DNA of 64,000 nucleotides, taken from Ruegeria sp. THAF33 (lineage in GTDB: Bacteria; Pseudomonadota; Alphaproteobacteria; Rhodobacterales; Rhodobacteraceae). The stretch lies in contig NZ_CP045385.1 in NCBI RefSeq assembly GCF_009363615.1, positions 682,001-746,000 on the forward strand, written 5' to 3'. Positions 7,429 to 15,899 of this stretch are shown one piece after another. The notes beneath the pieces were generated by a model. It saw nothing but the letters and a program-made list of their open reading frames with translations, did not search any database and had not been told where the DNA came from. Positions within the stretch are counted from its first letter, which is position 1. Every line of letters starts with the position of its first letter. Both the position numbers and the translations under genes were made by a program.

Positions 7429-9660
7429 GTGAGCGACAAGGCGCGGAAATCCAGGAACGGGCGATGGGCCTTCCGCCTCGTGGGGCTGGGTCTGATCCTT
7501 TTGGGTTGCTTCATCCGGGCGTGGGATCCGTACCCGGTTCGAATGACGCGCCTGATCTATTTCGACGTTTTGCAAAGATTATCCCCGCGGGAGTTCAATC
7601 CCGAACTCCCCGTGCGCGTCGTGGATATCGATGAGGTCTCGCTTGCCAGCTTTGGACAATGGCCCTGGCCCCGCACTTTGGTTGCGCAGTTGGTTCAAAA
7701 TCTGGGTGACTACGGCGCCGCGACGATTGCGTTCGACATGCTGTTTGCTGAACCTGACCGGTATTCGCCGTCTCGCCTTCTGAATGATCCATCGCTGGCG
7801 GGCGTACTGACTGTGGAACGCCATGCCGAAAAGCTGGACAACGATGTCTTGCTTGGGATGGAAATGGCCTACTGGCCCGTGGTGCTGGGCGTGGCCGCGC
7901 GATTGTCGGCCAAAGGTGAGCCCATTGCGGCCAAGGCCGGAATCATTGAATTCGGGGAAAGCCCTGCCGAGGGGCTGATCTCGGTTCCGCATTGGACGCC
8001 GATCGCGCCACCATTGGATCGGGCGGCGGCGGGTGTCGGCGGGGTCAATGTCTCGCCCATCGGAGGAACCGGCATCGTAAGACGGGCGCCGGTTCTCTGG
8101 AACGGTCCGGACGGTCCGCTGCCAAGCCTTGCCGTCGAAGCCCTCAGGGTCGCCCTGGGTGAGACCAGCATTTTCGTGGAAGGCGCGCCTGACGAGGCTG
8201 GCATCATGCTGGCCGTCGAAATCGCCGGATACCGTTTACCGACAACCGAGAATGGCGAGCTTTGGCTGAAGTACCGGCGGGACAGCCCCGACCTTTACAT
8301 TTCAGCCAGGGATGTCCTGGAAGGTACTGAAGACCCCGGGCTGCGATCCGAAATCGAAGGAAGAATAATCCTGATCGGAACCTCCGCTGCCGGTTTGTTC
8401 GATATTCACCAGACAGCACTTGGCGAAAGCGTCCCCGGTGTTTCTATTCATGCCCAGATGATCGAACAGATTCTGACCGGTGATATGCTCAGCCGGTCTG
8501 ACGTGACCGCAGCACAGGAACTGCTTGCCTTTGCGTTTCTGGGGCTTGTGGTGATTGCGGTCATGTCCAGCTTTGGCGCCATCGCATCCTTCATCGCCGG
8601 TGGCATAGCCGCCGCAGCCGTTCTTGCCATCAGCTGGCTGGTTTTTCAAAACCAATCCATCCTGTTCGATGCCACCTTTCCTCTGATTGGAGGCATCGCA
8701 AATTTCGGTCTGCTGGCGGGGTATCTTTTTGTTTCGACCGAGCGCGAAAAGCGCCAGATTCGAAAAGTCTTTTCGCATTACGTGGCCCCGGAAATCCTTG
8801 ATGAAATGGAGAATTCGGGCCACCAGCTGCAATTGGGCGGAGAAAGTCAGGAAATCACCGTGATGTTTTCGGATATCCGGGGATTTACCGCTCTGTCCGA
8901 GTCGGCGTCGGCAACGGAACTTGTATCCTTGCTGAACGCGCTGTTTTCCAAGCTTGGAGATCAGATCCTGCATGAGCGTGGCACGATCGACAAGTTCATC
9001 GGTGACGCCATCATGGCCTTCTGGAACGCGCCTTTACCCGTCACGGACCATCCATGCCGCGCAGGGCTTGCTGCGCTCAGGATGCGGCGTGCCTTGGCAC
9101 AGTTCAATGCATCCGAGATCATGCGGAACCGAAAGCCGATAGCGCTGGCAACCGGAATCGCCACGGGGCAGGCCTGCGTCGGCAACATCGGATCGCAAAA
9201 ACGGTTCAACTATACGGTTATCGGAGACGTCGTGAATGTTTCGGCACGGATCGAACAATGCTGTCGAACGGTCGAGTATGACATAATCGTCTCAGACGCG
9301 GTGTATCAAGCCGGTCGAGATGATCTGGCATTTTTGCAGGCAGGCCATGTTGACCTGAAAGGCAAAGCCAACCCAGAGCCCGTTTTTGTTCTGGTTGGAG
9401 ATTCCGCTTTGCGGAAGACGGACGCGTTCCAGGAACTCGTTGCACGGCACGGTAAGTTGATCGCAGCATTGAGAACCCGAAAGCCTCAGGGCGACATCCT
9501 GCGCATGTGTCAGCATTGCGAAGAACTTGCCGCAGATATCGAACCCGGATTGCGCCAGTTCTATCGCGCTTTGGCAGGTCGCGCGGCCGATTTCCGCGCG
9601 GTCGCATCATCTGGGCCTGTCATGTTCACCCGAAACACCAGAATAGCCGGTGGTGTTTAG
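7429..9660 (+). CDS. CHASE2-domain class III adenylate cyclase
   Basis: 743 residues from GTG 7429 with GGAGGA five bases upstream. An N-terminal membrane helix (about 13-30) leads to a periplasmic CHASE2 sensor (about 35-340). Three membrane helices (about 360-435) and a class III cyclase domain (about 475-610) follow. Catalytic residues are present: metal-binding Asp482 (FSDIRGF) and Asp526 (IGDAIMAF), purine-contacting Lys522, and transition-state Asn603 and Arg607 (VVNVSAR). It should make cAMP in response to an extracytoplasmic signal, probably with the FecR protein encoded just upstream. The C-terminal about 90 residues are a helical tail. An ABC ATPase gene converges 59 bases downstream. 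Confidence 0.9.
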   Translation: MSDKARKSRNGRWAFRLVGLGLILLGCFIRAWDPYPVRMTRLIYFDVLQRLSPREFNPELPVRVVDIDEVSLASFGQWPWPRTLVAQLVQNLGDYGAATIAFDMLFAEPDRYSPSRLLNDPSLAGVLTVERHAEKLDNDVLLGMEMAYWPVVLGVAARLSAKGEPIAAKAGIIEFGESPAEGLISVPHWTPIAPPLDRAAAGVGGVNVSPIGGTGIVRRAPVLWNGPDGPLPSLAVEALRVALGETSIFVEGAPDEAGIMLAVEIAGYRLPTTENGELWLKYRRDSPDLYISARDVLEGTEDPGLRSEIEGRIILIGTSAAGLFDIHQTALGESVPGVSIHAQMIEQILTGDMLSRSDVTAAQELLAFAFLGLVVIAVMSSFGAIASFIAGGIAAAAVLAISWLVFQNQSILFDATFPLIGGIANFGLLAGYLFVSTEREKRQIRKVFSHYVAPEILDEMENSGHQLQLGGESQEITVMFSDIRGFTALSESASATELVSLLNALFSKLGDQILHERGTIDKFIGDAIMAFWNAPLPVTDHPCRAGLAALRMRRALAQFNASEIMRNRKPIALATGIATGQACVGNIGSQKRFNYTVIGDVVNVSARIEQCCRTVEYDIIVSDAVYQAGRDDLAFLQAGHVDLKGKANPEPVFVLVGDSALRKTDAFQELVARHGKLIAALRTRKPQGDILRMCQHCEELAADIEPGLRQFYRALAGRAADFRAVASSGPVMFTRNTRIAGGV

Positions 9661-9719
9661 GCGGCGCTGCATCGAAAACTCGGCTGACTTCGGCCCCCAG
9701 AGCCCTGCGTCAGTGAGTG

Positions 9720-10715
9720 TCACGCGAGACGCGCACCCTGTGCGTCGAAGCGATAGACCCTGCCCGGAGAATAGCCAAATCGGATGCTCTGACCGGCTTC
9801 AACCTGATGCTGCCCGAACAGGCGCGCGGTGATCTGGTGATCCTGCATCATGGCAATCACGTTGGTGTCACCGCCCAAATGCTCGACATGGGTGACGTTT
9901 GCGACCACCGGACCGTCGTCAGACAAAAACAGGTCTTCCGGCCGGATCCCCGTTGTAATGTCTGCGCTTTCGCCGATCATGCTGGCAGGAAAGAAATTCA
10001 TCGACGGCGCCCCAAGAAAACCGGCCACGAACTGGTTGGCAGGATTGTTGTAAAGCTCCATCGGGCTGCCGACCTGTTCCACACGCCCGTCGCGCAGAAC
10101 GACGATTTTATCGGCAAGAGTCATTGCCTCGGTCTGGTCATGGGTCACGTAGATCATCGAAGCGTCAAGCTGCCGGTGCAGGTTCGCAATTTCCAACCGT
10201 GTATTCATACGCAGGGCCGCATCGAGATTGGACAGCGGCTCGTCGAACAGGAACAGCTTTGGTTCCCGGACGATGGCACGACCGATGGCGACGCGCTGGC
10301 GCTGACCACCGGACAGTTCGGAAGGATACCGGTCAAGGTAAGGTTCGAGGTTCAGCATCTTGCTTGCCCTTTTGACACGCTCGTCGATGACCTGCCTGCT
10401 CTGGCCCTCCTGTTTCAACGCCAATGACATGTTCTTGCGCACGTTCAAGTGGGGATAGAGAGCGTAACTCTGGAACACCATCGCGATACCGCGTTTCGAA
10501 GGCGGGGTGAGATTCATGAGCTCTCCGCCGATGCGCACTTCGCCCGACGTCACATCCTCGAGCCCCGCGATGACACGCAGAAGGGTGGATTTGCCACAGC
10601 CCGAGGGGCCGACGAAGACGACGAATTCACCCTCGTCAACGTCGATGTTGATATCCTTTAGGACCTCGACGGTGCCGAAGGATTTGTTCACGTTTTGCAG
10701 CGTCAGGGCGGTCAT
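9720..10715 (-). CDS. ABC sugar importer ATPase (UgpC/MsmX/MalK type)
   Basis: 331 residues. Walker A GPSGCGKST (36-44), Q-loop near 82, signature LSGGQ (134-138), Walker B LFLFDEP (154-160) and H-loop VTHDQ (about 190) are all intact. The C-terminal about 90 residues form the regulatory MOP/TOBE-like domain typical of MalK/UgpC ATPases (ITTGIRPEDLFL). The start overlaps the oxidoreductase stop as ATGA. It is the last gene of the six-gene minus arm of the amino-sugar locus and should power the two permeases encoded at 11743-13507. Confidence 0.92.
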   Translation of the reverse strand: MTALTLQNVNKSFGTVEVLKDINIDVDEGEFVVFVGPSGCGKSTLLRVIAGLEDVTSGEVRIGGELMNLTPPSKRGIAMVFQSYALYPHLNVRKNMSLALKQEGQSRQVIDERVKRASKMLNLEPYLDRYPSELSGGQRQRVAIGRAIVREPKLFLFDEPLSNLDAALRMNTRLEIANLHRQLDASMIYVTHDQTEAMTLADKIVVLRDGRVEQVGSPMELYNNPANQFVAGFLGAPSMNFFPASMIGESADITTGIRPEDLFLSDDGPVVANVTHVEHLGGDTNVIAMMQDHQITARLFGQHQVEAGQSIRFGYSPGRVYRFDAQGARLA

Positions 10716-11746
10716 GTGCGTGCCTCTTTCAGCGAAATGGGTTGGCCGGTACGGATGCTTTCATCAGCGGCCAGGCAGATGGCCAGCGATTGCACGGCAT
10801 CGTTCATGTGGCGGGTCAGATCGATATCTTCGGCGATGGCGCGCAGCATATAGGCTTGCTCGGCATCGCAGAGTTGCTGATGGCCGGGCTCATCCGGCAT
10901 CTCTATTATCCGGTCGCCGTCAGGGCGGTGGACCAGAAGGCCGCCAACCTTGGTGTGGCCGTCGATATCCGCGGATGCGCCCTTGTTGCCATCCGTGATT
11001 GAAACCGATCCGTTGGGTGACACGATATCTTTCACGAAAAAGGCGGTCTCGGACATCATCGGGCCCCAGCCGGCCTCGTACCAGCCGACCGAGCCGTCTT
11101 CGAAAATCACCTGAAACTGGCCGTAATTGTACATGTCTTCGGCAATCTCATCACTCAGGCGCAGGCCCATGCCATGCACGCGGACGGGATCGGAATCGGT
11201 GATCTGGCACATCACATCGACGTAATGCACGCCGCAATCGACGATAGGCGATGTCGTCTGCATCAAGGCCTTGTGGGTTTCCCATTCGGCCCCGCTGCTT
11301 TGCTGGTTCAAGTTCAGACGGAAGACATACGGCCCGCCGAGATCGCGCGCCTCCGAGATCAGTCGCATCCATGACGGGTGGTGCCGCAGAATATATCCGA
11401 TCACCAGTTTCCGGCCGGTTTCCACTGCTTTTGCGACCACGCGTCTGGCGTCCGCAACCGTCGTGGCCAGTGGTTTTTCAACAAAGACATGCGCACCTGC
11501 TTCCATTGCGGCGCAGGCAAAGTCTGCGTGGCTGTCGGAATAGGTTGCGACGACGACCAGATCGGGGTTTGTCTCGGCCAGTGCCGCCTGAAAATCCGAA
11601 AAGGCCGGATAGCCTGACAGGTCGTGATGGTCTACTTGACCTGTGCGATTGACCAGCCCCACGATCCGTGCGTCGGGGTGACGATGATGGGCCAAGGCAT
11701 GGCTCAGACCCATGTTGCCAAGACCAGCGATCAGAACCCGGGTCAT
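10712..11746 (-). CDS. Gfo/Idh/MocA family NAD(P)-dependent oxidoreductase
   Basis: 344 residues. The N-terminal Rossmann fold shows VLIAGLGNMGLSHA (dinucleotide binding, about 4-17), and the EKP motif of the family is at about 94-96 (HVFVEKPLAT). The C-terminal domain includes DCGVHYVDVM, where the family places its catalytic histidine. Overlaps at both ends as ATGA put it inside the ABC sugar importer operon. Members oxidise, reduce or hydrolyse sugars and sugar glycosides. Here an amino-sugar or anhydro-sugar derivative is the likely substrate, but this cannot be read from sequence alone. Confidence 0.85.
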   Translation of the reverse strand: MTRVLIAGLGNMGLSHALAHHRHPDARIVGLVNRTGQVDHHDLSGYPAFSDFQAALAETNPDLVVVATYSDSHADFACAAMEAGAHVFVEKPLATTVADARRVVAKAVETGRKLVIGYILRHHPSWMRLISEARDLGGPYVFRLNLNQQSSGAEWETHKALMQTTSPIVDCGVHYVDVMCQITDSDPVRVHGMGLRLSDEIAEDMYNYGQFQVIFEDGSVGWYEAGWGPMMSETAFFVKDIVSPNGSVSITDGNKGASADIDGHTKVGGLLVHRPDGDRIIEMPDEPGHQQLCDAEQAYMLRAIAEDIDLTRHMNDAVQSLAICLAADESIRTGQPISLKEART

Positions 11747-12582
11747 TTGACAGCTCCTGAGGTGATGCCACGGATCAGCTGGCGCGAGAAGATCACGTAG
11801 AGCACCAGAACCGGCAGGATCGCCATGCTGAGCGCGGACAGAACCGCGTTCCAGTCGGTCACAAACTGGCCGATGAAGACCTGGCTGCCCAACGTCAGGG
11901 TTTTGGTCTCTTCAGCGGGTGCCAGGATCAAGGGGAACCAGAGATCGTTCCAGATCGGGATCATGTTGAACACGGCGACGGTCGCCATGGCAGGCCGGAC
12001 CAGAGGCAGCACCAACCGGAAAAAGATCGTGTATTCCGAAAGCCCATCGATGCGCCCCGCATTCTTCAGGTCATCACTGACCTGGCGCATGAACTCGGAC
12101 AGGATGAACACCGCCAGCGGCAAACCCTGTGCCGTGTAGACGAAGATCAGGGCCCAGAGCGTGTTCACAAGCCCTGTGGCGACCATCATCTCCAGGATCG
12201 CCACGGTGCCGATGCGGATCGGAATCATGATCCCAAGCGCCAGATAAAGCCCCATCAACATGTTGCCCTTGAACCGGTATTCGCTGAGGGCAAAGGCGGC
12301 CATGGCGCCGAACAGAAGGATAATGGCCAGTGAAACCACGGTGACGATCAGCGAGTTCTGAAAGTAGAGAAAGAAATCCCCCTGCTTCATCACGGTCTGG
12401 TAGCCGATCAAGGAAAAGCTTTCGGCATCAGGCAAGGCAAGCGGCTCGCGAAAGATGGCCCGGCGCGTTTTGAAGCTGTTGATGATGATTACGAAAACCG
12501 GGAACAGGGCGATCAAAGTGTAAAGGATCAGCGCACCATGCATTGCGGCGGTATTCAGTGGATTCGAGCGTGCCTTGTTCAT
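11743..12582 (-). CDS. ABC sugar importer permease (MalG/UgpE type)
   Basis: 279 residues from ATG 12582-12580 (MNKARSNPLN). The open frame extends to 12801, but that would overlap the previous permease, so the shorter start is used. Six membrane segments fit the family. The cytoplasmic EAA loop DGLSEYTIFFRLVLPLVRP (about 190-208) is the contact site for the ATPase. It pairs with the permease encoded 10 bases upstream to move a sugar delivered by the periplasmic binding protein. Confidence 0.9.
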   Translation of the reverse strand: MNKARSNPLNTAAMHGALILYTLIALFPVFVIIINSFKTRRAIFREPLALPDAESFSLIGYQTVMKQGDFFLYFQNSLIVTVVSLAIILLFGAMAAFALSEYRFKGNMLMGLYLALGIMIPIRIGTVAILEMMVATGLVNTLWALIFVYTAQGLPLAVFILSEFMRQVSDDLKNAGRIDGLSEYTIFFRLVLPLVRPAMATVAVFNMIPIWNDLWFPLILAPAEETKTLTLGSQVFIGQFVTDWNAVLSALSMAILPVLVLYVIFSRQLIRGITSGAVK

Positions 12583-12592
12583 TGCAGAGCCC

Positions 12593-13507
12593 TCACAACT
12601 GGTACCGGCGCATCCGGGTCTGGATGCCGAAAAGGTAAATGCAAACACCCACAAGGATGATGGCGAACATGGCGCCGGCAATGGCGGATCCCATATACGG
12701 ATCACCCAGTTGCAGCTGGAAGCCAAAGAACGTGCGGTACATGAAAGTGCCCAGGATGTCGGTCGAAAAATCCGGCCCAGCCAGCGCGCCCTGAGAGACA
12801 TAGATCAGGTCAAACGCGTTGAAATTGCCCACGAATGTGAGGATCGAGATAATCCCGATCGAGGGCAGGATCAGCGGCAGTTTTATTTTCCAGAAAGCCG
12901 AAGCTCCTGTGATCCCGTCGATCTCTCCGGCTTCAAGAATTTCTTCGGGGATCGACAGAAGGGCCGCATAGATCAGCATCATCGGGATACCGACAAATTG
13001 CCAGACCGAGACAAGCGCCAGAGTTGTCAGCGCGTATTCTTCCTTGCCCAGCCAAGGCGCGAACAGGGTTTTCAAGCCAACCGCGTCCAGCATCGAGGGC
13101 GCAATCCCCCAAAGCGGAGACAGGATCAGTTTCCAGGCAAAACCCACGATCACGAAGCTCAGGATCGTCGGAATGAAAATGGCCGACCGGTACAGTGCGG
13201 CAAAGCGCAGCCTCGGGTGTGACAGGATCGCGGCCAAAGCGATGCCGATGGGGTTCTGCACCAGCATGTGGATCAGGAAGAACCAGAAGTTGTTGCCCAG
13301 CGCATTCCAGAATTGCGCGGACCAGAGCGGATCAAGGAACAAGGTTCGGAAATTCTCCAACCCCACATACACACGCGCCTGATCGACTTCGGTAAACAGC
13401 GCAAGGCGGAGCGTGTTGAACAAGGGCAGGATCATCACCGCCGTGTAAACCAGCACCGCAGGTGCAAGAAAAACGGCGATGTGCCAGCGTATGCGGCGGG
13501 TCTGCAT
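12593..13507 (-). CDS. ABC sugar importer permease (MalF/UgpA type)
   Basis: 304 residues with six predicted membrane segments, beginning MQTRRIRWHIAVFLAPAVLVY. The EAA loop DGITGASAFWKIKLPLILP (about 205-223) marks a carbohydrate-uptake family permease. It follows the binding-protein gene after a 63-base gap holding a strong hairpin, and precedes the second permease. The two form the membrane channel of the amino-sugar importer. Confidence 0.9.
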   Translation of the reverse strand: MQTRRIRWHIAVFLAPAVLVYTAVMILPLFNTLRLALFTEVDQARVYVGLENFRTLFLDPLWSAQFWNALGNNFWFFLIHMLVQNPIGIALAAILSHPRLRFAALYRSAIFIPTILSFVIVGFAWKLILSPLWGIAPSMLDAVGLKTLFAPWLGKEEYALTTLALVSVWQFVGIPMMLIYAALLSIPEEILEAGEIDGITGASAFWKIKLPLILPSIGIISILTFVGNFNAFDLIYVSQGALAGPDFSTDILGTFMYRTFFGFQLQLGDPYMGSAIAGAMFAIILVGVCIYLFGIQTRMRRYQL

Positions 13508-13529
13508 GGGGATCTCCGGGGAAAAGGTG

Positions 13530-13553
13530 CCGGACGCGACGGGCCGCGTCCGG
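13530..13553 (-). terminator. Intercistronic hairpin after the sugar-binding protein gene
   Basis: CCGGACGCG (13530-13538) and CGCGTCCGG (13545-13553) form a perfect 9-bp stem with a six-base loop. It lies in the 63-base gap between the binding-protein stop and the first permease. No T-tract follows. Such hairpins usually protect the upstream mRNA or partly stop transcription so that binding protein exceeds permease. Confidence 0.6.
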
Positions 13554-13570
13554 TGAGAGTGGTTCAGGTC

Positions 13571-14821
13571 TTACTGATGCGGTGCGTACCAGCTGGCCAG
13601 CCCGTCTTGCAGTTTCTTGCCCAAAGCCTCGGGGCTTTCGGTGCCCTTGATGGCCGCAACGGATGCACCCCAGGTCTCGTTTTCGAGGTTGGGCGTGCCA
13701 CGTGACAGGATCTGATAGGTCGAACGGATGGTGCTTTCACACTCATCCCGCCATCCGACGATTTCCTTGGCAAGGGGATCTTCCAGTTCAACCGGAGTAT
13801 TGGACAGAGGAAAGAAACCGGGAACCGCATTGCCGAAGATGCTGGCGAACTCCGGGCTTGCGACCCAGGCCAGGAACGTGCGGGCAGCCTCCTGGTTTTC
13901 ACTGGCAGCGTTCAGACCTATGCCGATATCGGTATGGTCCGAAATATAGCAGGTGTCACTGGCATTTTGGACCGGCGGCTTGAAGGCGCCCATCTCAAAA
14001 TCTGCCTGGGTGTTGAAGCCTGCAATCTCCCAGCTGCCCGCCGGATAAATTGCAGCGCGGCCCAAGGTGAACAGGTTCTGGCTGTCGGGATAGGTCTGCG
14101 CCTCATATCCGTCACCCAGATAATCGGCCCATTTCGCCAAAGTGGCAAAGGGCGCGACCCACTGAGGGTCGGTCAGCTTCTGCTCGCCCCGGATCAACGC
14201 CAGACGGCCTTCTTCACCTTTCCAGTAGTTGGGGCCGATATTGTTATAGCCCATCGTTGCGGCTTCCCACTGGTCATTGGTGCCCATTGCCATCGGAATA
14301 TAGGTGCCGTCTTCCTTGATTTTGTCCAACACTTCAAAGAATTCTGCCTCGGTGGTCGGAACCTCCAGACCCAGTTCGTTGAACGCATCCTTGTTGTAGA
14401 TGAAACCGTGGATCACCGATGCCATCGGAACACAAAAGCTGGCCGACCCATCGTCTGTCTGCCACGCCGATTTGGCGACGTCCGAGAAATTGTCCATCGC
14501 ATCCAGATCGGACAGGTCGGTCAGATGGCCCGCTTCGTACAGCGCCAGAGAAGCATCGAACGGGCGGCAGGTGATCAGATCACCGGCGGATCCGGCTTCC
14601 AGCTTCGAGTTCAGAACCGCGTTGTATTCCGCCGGGGCTGAAGGCGAGAAAACAACTTTGATACCTGGATTGGCCGCCTCGAATGCAGGGATGATCTTTT
14701 CCTGCCACAGGGCGAGATCATCGTTGCGCCAGCTTTCGATCGTCAGCGTGGCATCTTGCGCATAGGCGCTTGTGACCAGCGCCGTGCTCATCAGAGCCAG
14801 GCTCAGAATTTTGCGTTTCAT
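13571..14821 (-). CDS. ABC sugar-binding protein (extracellular solute-binding family 1)
   Basis: 416 residues with a signal peptide (1-21, ALMSTALVTSAYAQD). The mature protein shows family 1 features: ATLTIESWRND, IIPAFEAANPGIKVVF, and a LGRAAIYPAGSWEIAGF stretch near the C-terminal lobe. The stop is separated from the permease gene by a hairpin region, and the start overlaps the murQ-like stop as ATGA. It captures the sugar in the periplasm. Neighbouring MurQ, NagA and deaminase genes suggest N-acetylglucosamine, N-acetylmuramic acid or a related oligosaccharide. Confidence 0.9.
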   Translation of the reverse strand: MKRKILSLALMSTALVTSAYAQDATLTIESWRNDDLALWQEKIIPAFEAANPGIKVVFSPSAPAEYNAVLNSKLEAGSAGDLITCRPFDASLALYEAGHLTDLSDLDAMDNFSDVAKSAWQTDDGSASFCVPMASVIHGFIYNKDAFNELGLEVPTTEAEFFEVLDKIKEDGTYIPMAMGTNDQWEAATMGYNNIGPNYWKGEEGRLALIRGEQKLTDPQWVAPFATLAKWADYLGDGYEAQTYPDSQNLFTLGRAAIYPAGSWEIAGFNTQADFEMGAFKPPVQNASDTCYISDHTDIGIGLNAASENQEAARTFLAWVASPEFASIFGNAVPGFFPLSNTPVELEDPLAKEIVGWRDECESTIRSTYQILSRGTPNLENETWGASVAAIKGTESPEALGKKLQDGLASWYAPHQ

Positions 14822-15741
14822 TTGGTTTCTCCCAGGTTGCTATGTTCGTTATCTTCATTCAGCCGGTTCATCGCATGACGCAGACGGCCATTCGTTGCAG
14901 CCAGTCGCTTTTGTGCATCCTCGACCGATACGGCACCTGCGGCGAAAAGTGCCGCGCATTTCAGGTTCCCATCCGCGGCCCTCAGGGCATCATCAGCACG
15001 TTCAGGTGATACGCCGGTAAGCTGGCACACGATTCCGTTGGCGCGTGCGCGCAGTTTGTCATTGTCCGCCCGCAGATTGATCATCATGCCGTCCTGAATA
15101 TGCCCAAGCTCGATGGCCATCAGCGTCGACAACGTATTGAGGACTATTTTCTGCGCAGTGCCGGCCCCCATCCGGGTGGAGCCCGAGATCAATTCCGGAG
15201 GGGTCGCAAGCAGAACGGCATGGTCCGCCAGTTGCAACAATTGCGAATCCGCGTTGTTTGCAATCCCGATCACGGGCGTCCCCCTGTCGCGCGCCAGTTT
15301 TGCGGCGGCGACGGTATAAGGCGTGGTGCCGCTGGCCGAGACCGCGATGAGCGTATCATTGGCAACCATATCCGACACCTCTTGCGCCAGCCCATCAACA
15401 GCGTCCTCTACATCCCCCGGCATGTCTGCCGTGGTCGGCATTCCACCCGCCATATGAATGCGGATCTGCTGCGACGGGATGGAGAAGGTTCCGCTAAGCT
15501 CCAGCGCGTCCGAGGCCGCCATGAGGCCGGAAGACCCCGCCGCAAGATATCGAAGCGTGCCGCCCGACCGGATCGTCTGGGCCATGGCGGTCGCCCCGCT
15601 GCAAATCGGGCCAAGCGCTTCAAGCACTGCCGTCGCCGCTGACACCTGCGACCGCGCCAGCAGGCCGGCCACTTCGGCTAGCGGACGGGTATCAAGCCCA
15701 TACGCATCCTGATGCAATTGTTCTGTCGCCGGCGTAATCAC
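14818..15741 (-). CDS. murQ: MurQ-family N-acetylmuramic acid 6-phosphate etherase
   Basis: I start it at GTG 15741-15739, preceded by GGGGGAG with a six-base gap; a TTG at 15756 is in frame but less well placed. 307 residues of SIS fold. Family motifs: YLAAGSSGLMAASDALEL (sugar-phosphate loop, with a Glu where MurQ has its catalytic acid), SASGTTPYT, and ISGSTRMGAGTAQK. MurQ cleaves the lactyl ether of MurNAc-6-phosphate to give GlcNAc-6-phosphate, the substrate of NagA. The gene leads the minus-strand importer operon, so the locus may take up cell-wall sugars. A divergent SIS enzyme of other specificity is possible. Confidence 0.82.
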   Translation of the reverse strand: MITPATEQLHQDAYGLDTRPLAEVAGLLARSQVSAATAVLEALGPICSGATAMAQTIRSGGTLRYLAAGSSGLMAASDALELSGTFSIPSQQIRIHMAGGMPTTADMPGDVEDAVDGLAQEVSDMVANDTLIAVSASGTTPYTVAAAKLARDRGTPVIGIANNADSQLLQLADHAVLLATPPELISGSTRMGAGTAQKIVLNTLSTLMAIELGHIQDGMMINLRADNDKLRARANGIVCQLTGVSPERADDALRAADGNLKCAALFAAGAVSVEDAQKRLAATNGRLRHAMNRLNEDNEHSNLGETK

Positions 15742-15899
15742 GTGATTCTCCCCCAAGAACTCTCGATATCATACCTTTTAAATACCATTAGTCTACCATT
15801 TATTTTTTTCGATATTTTTGGCTGATATAGCATGATATTCGCCACTTTGGTCGCAATTAGGACTTCAAAACACGCAAAAGGTATTATAAAGGTATGTTT
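15742..15899. promoter_or_regulatory. Divergent nag promoter region with paired GGTAT boxes
   Basis: Two near-identical 16-base boxes face opposite ways. On the plus strand GGTATTATAAAGGTAT is at 15880-15895. On the minus strand GGTATTTAAAAGGTAT is at 15786-15771 (ATACCTTTTAAATACC as written). A further TACC half-site lies at 15794-15797 in the AT-rich middle. The right box touches the ribosome site and start of the kinase gene; the left box lies 30 bases before murQ. A GntR-family regulator is encoded two genes away and is the natural ligand-responsive repressor for these boxes (inference). Confidence 0.65.

Noticed and set aside
11743..12801. 352-residue version of the second sugar permease
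   Set aside because: The first 73 residues come from the wrong frame over the previous permease gene. Met at 12582 follows that gene's stop and gives the usual permease length.
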